Below are positions 62,661-64,000 of a DNA stretch of 64,000 bases, in pieces. The DNA is from an uncultured Cellulophaga sp. (GTDB lineage Bacteria > Bacteroidota > Bacteroidia > Flavobacteriales > Flavobacteriaceae). Numbering within the stretch: position 1 is the first letter of the stretch; the number at the start of each line of letters is the position of its first letter. The stretch spans positions 62,001 to 126,000 of the forward strand of contig CANLOV010000003.1 of NCBI GenBank assembly GCA_947492955.1. The letters run 5' to 3'. A program made the translations under genes and the position numbers. Below the pieces are notes generated by a model. The model was given only the letters and a program-made list of their open reading frames with translations, made no database searches and was not told the origin of the DNA.

Positions 62661-63713
62661 TTAATGGCTATTGATAAATTCTATGACTTTTTCTGAAAAA
62701 AGCTTAGGTTCAGTAGACATAGGGCTATGAGCAGATTTTTCAAAAATAAAAAATTGTTTATCGTTAGAGCCAAAATTATCAAAAGCTTCATAGGCAAATG
62801 TTGTAGGAACTACAAGATCATATTTACCCCATAACACTATAGAAGGTAAGGTAATTTTAGACAATTGATTCGTATATGATACGTTTTGAAAAAGCCCTTG
62901 TTTTTTCATTAATATATCTTGTATTTTATTACTGTTCCACCTAACTTTAGGTAAATGATCAGAAGGAACATCATCTCCATAATCAGCTTTAAAATCATTA
63001 ATAACCTTATCTTCCTCTAGTTTTGCTTCTCCTTCATGCGAAGCAGTATTTAATTTACCAAAACTCTCTAAAGTATTAGTTGGCTCTATATTTTGAACCA
63101 AATCTAGAGTGTTTCTCCAATAATCAACACTATTTCCTAAAGCTATTTGCTCATTTGCTACAGTGTTTAAGGTTATTTTATAGGCATCATAAAGCCCTTT
63201 AGGAGAATGTACACCAGCAACATCTATCCATCCAGAAAAAATGCTTTGGTTCTTTAATAAAGTTGCTGTACCTAGTGTACCTCCCCAACTATGCCCCATT
63301 AAAAATAGTTTAGAATCGTCTCCGAATTTTGCCTTAATTACCCTTCCCAAGGCTATTATATCTTCAGCCATAATATCGACACTTACCTCCTTTTCAGAGT
63401 AATTCCCTTGTGCATTGTTATGACCTCTTTGATCAAAGTAAACAACAGCGTTATTTTTTTCTATTTCTGTTCTAATAGTATTTGATCTATACTGTAATCC
63501 ACTTCCTCCTGGTCCGCCGTGCAGTATAATAAGGAATACTTTATCCGAACCGTTACCATGAATATAAGCAGGCATGTCTGCTTTTTTATGCCTCACAAAA
63601 ATGGTTTCATCTAGGCTATTTATGTTTACATCTTCTTTAGCACAAGAGAAAACAGTGAACACTAATAATATAATAGCAACTATTTTTATTTTGCTTTTAA
63701 CTATTCTTTCCAT
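62661..63713 (-). CDS. alpha/beta hydrolase lipoprotein (proline iminopeptidase-like)
   Basis: Lipoprotein (lipobox FTVFSC) of 350 residues. Alpha/beta-hydrolase landmarks are the oxyanion loop ILHGGPGGSGLQYRS, VVYFDQRGHNNAQG, the nucleophile elbow LFLMGHSWGGTLG with Ser, the Asp in VLWGKYDLVVP and the final His in EKSAHSPMS. The HGGPGG plus GHSWGG combination is seen in proline iminopeptidases (S33). The gene lies two bases downstream of the partial outer-membrane gene, which suggests an operon. Substrate not known. Confidence 0.88.
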   Translation of the reverse strand: MERIVKSKIKIVAIILLVFTVFSCAKEDVNINSLDETIFVRHKKADMPAYIHGNGSDKVFLIILHGGPGGSGLQYRSNTIRTEIEKNNAVVYFDQRGHNNAQGNYSEKEVSVDIMAEDIIALGRVIKAKFGDDSKLFLMGHSWGGTLGTATLLKNQSIFSGWIDVAGVHSPKGLYDAYKITLNTVANEQIALGNSVDYWRNTLDLVQNIEPTNTLESFGKLNTASHEGEAKLEEDKVINDFKADYGDDVPSDHLPKVRWNSNKIQDILMKKQGLFQNVSYTNQLSKITLPSIVLWGKYDLVVPTTFAYEAFDNFGSNDKQFFIFEKSAHSPMSTEPKLFSEKVIEFINSH

Positions 63714-63715
63714 AA

Positions 63716-64000
63716 TTATTTCTTTTTAAAATTAAAACGGTGACCATATTGTATAGATAAAATGTCTAATGTACCAGCATTGTAGGGTGTTCTTAATGCA
63801 TAGTTTAAGTTAAGATACCAGCCAGAACGCCTTTTTCCTTTACGGAGTCTTCCTATCCCAAAACCAACTGATGGCGCATAGTAACTTCTTCCTGGAAACT
63901 TAACTTTAGAAACCTCATCTCCTTTTACCTCAAAAGTTTCTGGTAAAAAAGAACGATAATAACCAAGTGGGTTTAGTTCTAGATTTAACTGCCATCTTTT
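63716..64000 (-). CDS. outer-membrane beta-barrel protein, 3' end only
   Basis: The last 94 residues of a gene whose start lies beyond the window. The strand pattern (RWQLNLELNPLGYY, YYAPSVGFGIGRL, GWYLNLNYALRTPYN, DILSIQYGHRFNF) with alternate hydrophobic and aromatic residues is that of an outer-membrane barrel. It ends FNFKKK. The family cannot be told from this part. Directly upstream of the hydrolase gene. Confidence 0.7.
   Translation of the reverse strand, partial: KRWQLNLELNPLGYYRSFLPETFEVKGDEVSKVKFPGRSYYAPSVGFGIGRLRKGKRRSGWYLNLNYALRTPYNAGTLDILSIQYGHRFNFKKK

Noticed and set aside
1-64000. CRISPR arrays, insertion sequences, prophage or integrative elements
   Set aside because: No regularly spaced direct repeats, transposase, integrase or phage structural genes were seen; composition is even across the window.

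Overview
The window is a continuous piece of chromosome from a low-GC member of the Bacteroidota, most likely a Flavobacteriaceae. The evidence is an AT-rich base composition with tightly packed genes, menaquinone genes (menC, menA), a TonB receptor with a carboxypeptidase-regulatory-like front domain, UMF1-type MFS, GIN-domain proteins, and promoters of the Bacteroidetes type (TTG, about 20 bases, then TAnnTTTGC) instead of E. coli-type -35/-10 boxes. Genus cannot be decided from the sequence alone. I see no insertion sequence, prophage or CRISPR array.

Layout. 1-6.4 kb: 5'-truncated-at-edge menC, a TPR/HisKA_2 sensor kinase, a LytTR response regulator, menA, a SPOR-like membrane protein and a CvfB-like S1 protein, all on the minus strand. 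6.5-15.5 kb: a long minus-strand run with a DJ-1/PfpI protein, DoxX, a Crp/Fnr regulator, the polyphosphate set ppx-ppk1-sixA, pdxH, rnz, and pyrB-pyrR. 15.7-22.6 kb: a secreted Ig-like protein, rpsA, a LysM protein, cmk and lon. 22.8-25.8 kb: an ECF sigma operon with a membrane protein and two repeat-built secreted proteins. 25.8-30.0 kb: a polyamine/ATP-grasp group (membrane-fused spermidine-synthase-like protein, YgiB-like lipoprotein, glutathionylspermidine-synthase-like ligase, SpeD). 30-37 kb: UMF1 transporter, M48 protease, GH31 alpha-glucosidase, GlgB. 37-45.6 kb: two MsrB proteins around a kelch protein, lpd, small membrane proteins, a sugar dehydrogenase, aroQ and an outer-membrane protein, then tRNA-Pro(GGG) at 45.7 kb.

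The most notable region is 45.9-62.5 kb. A Fur-family regulator that looks like Zur is divergent from a long plus-strand gene set: MerC-like protein, zinc-type GTP cyclohydrolase I (FolE), an NTF2-like protein, a frameshifted small gene, a PhoX-type phosphatase, a ZigA/YciC-type COG0523 GTPase, a LolD/FtsX-type ABC transporter with a His/Asp-rich loop, a DUF3299-like periplasmic protein, MogA, and a second COG0523 GTPase. A second operon follows: ABC ATPase, TonB-dependent receptor, two DUF3526-type ABC permeases (one with a His-rich periplasmic segment) and a DUF1624 acyltransferase. Both operons start with the same promoter design: two TGCAACNNAGTTGCA palindromes 39 bp apart centre to centre, one over the -33 TTG and one over the -7 element. 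I infer that this is a zinc-starvation island in which uptake, zinc delivery to FolE and replacement of zinc enzymes are switched on together. The metal, and the functions of the less familiar members, are inference.

The last 1.3 kb is a lipoprotein alpha/beta hydrolase and the 3' end of an outer-membrane beta-barrel gene on the minus strand.
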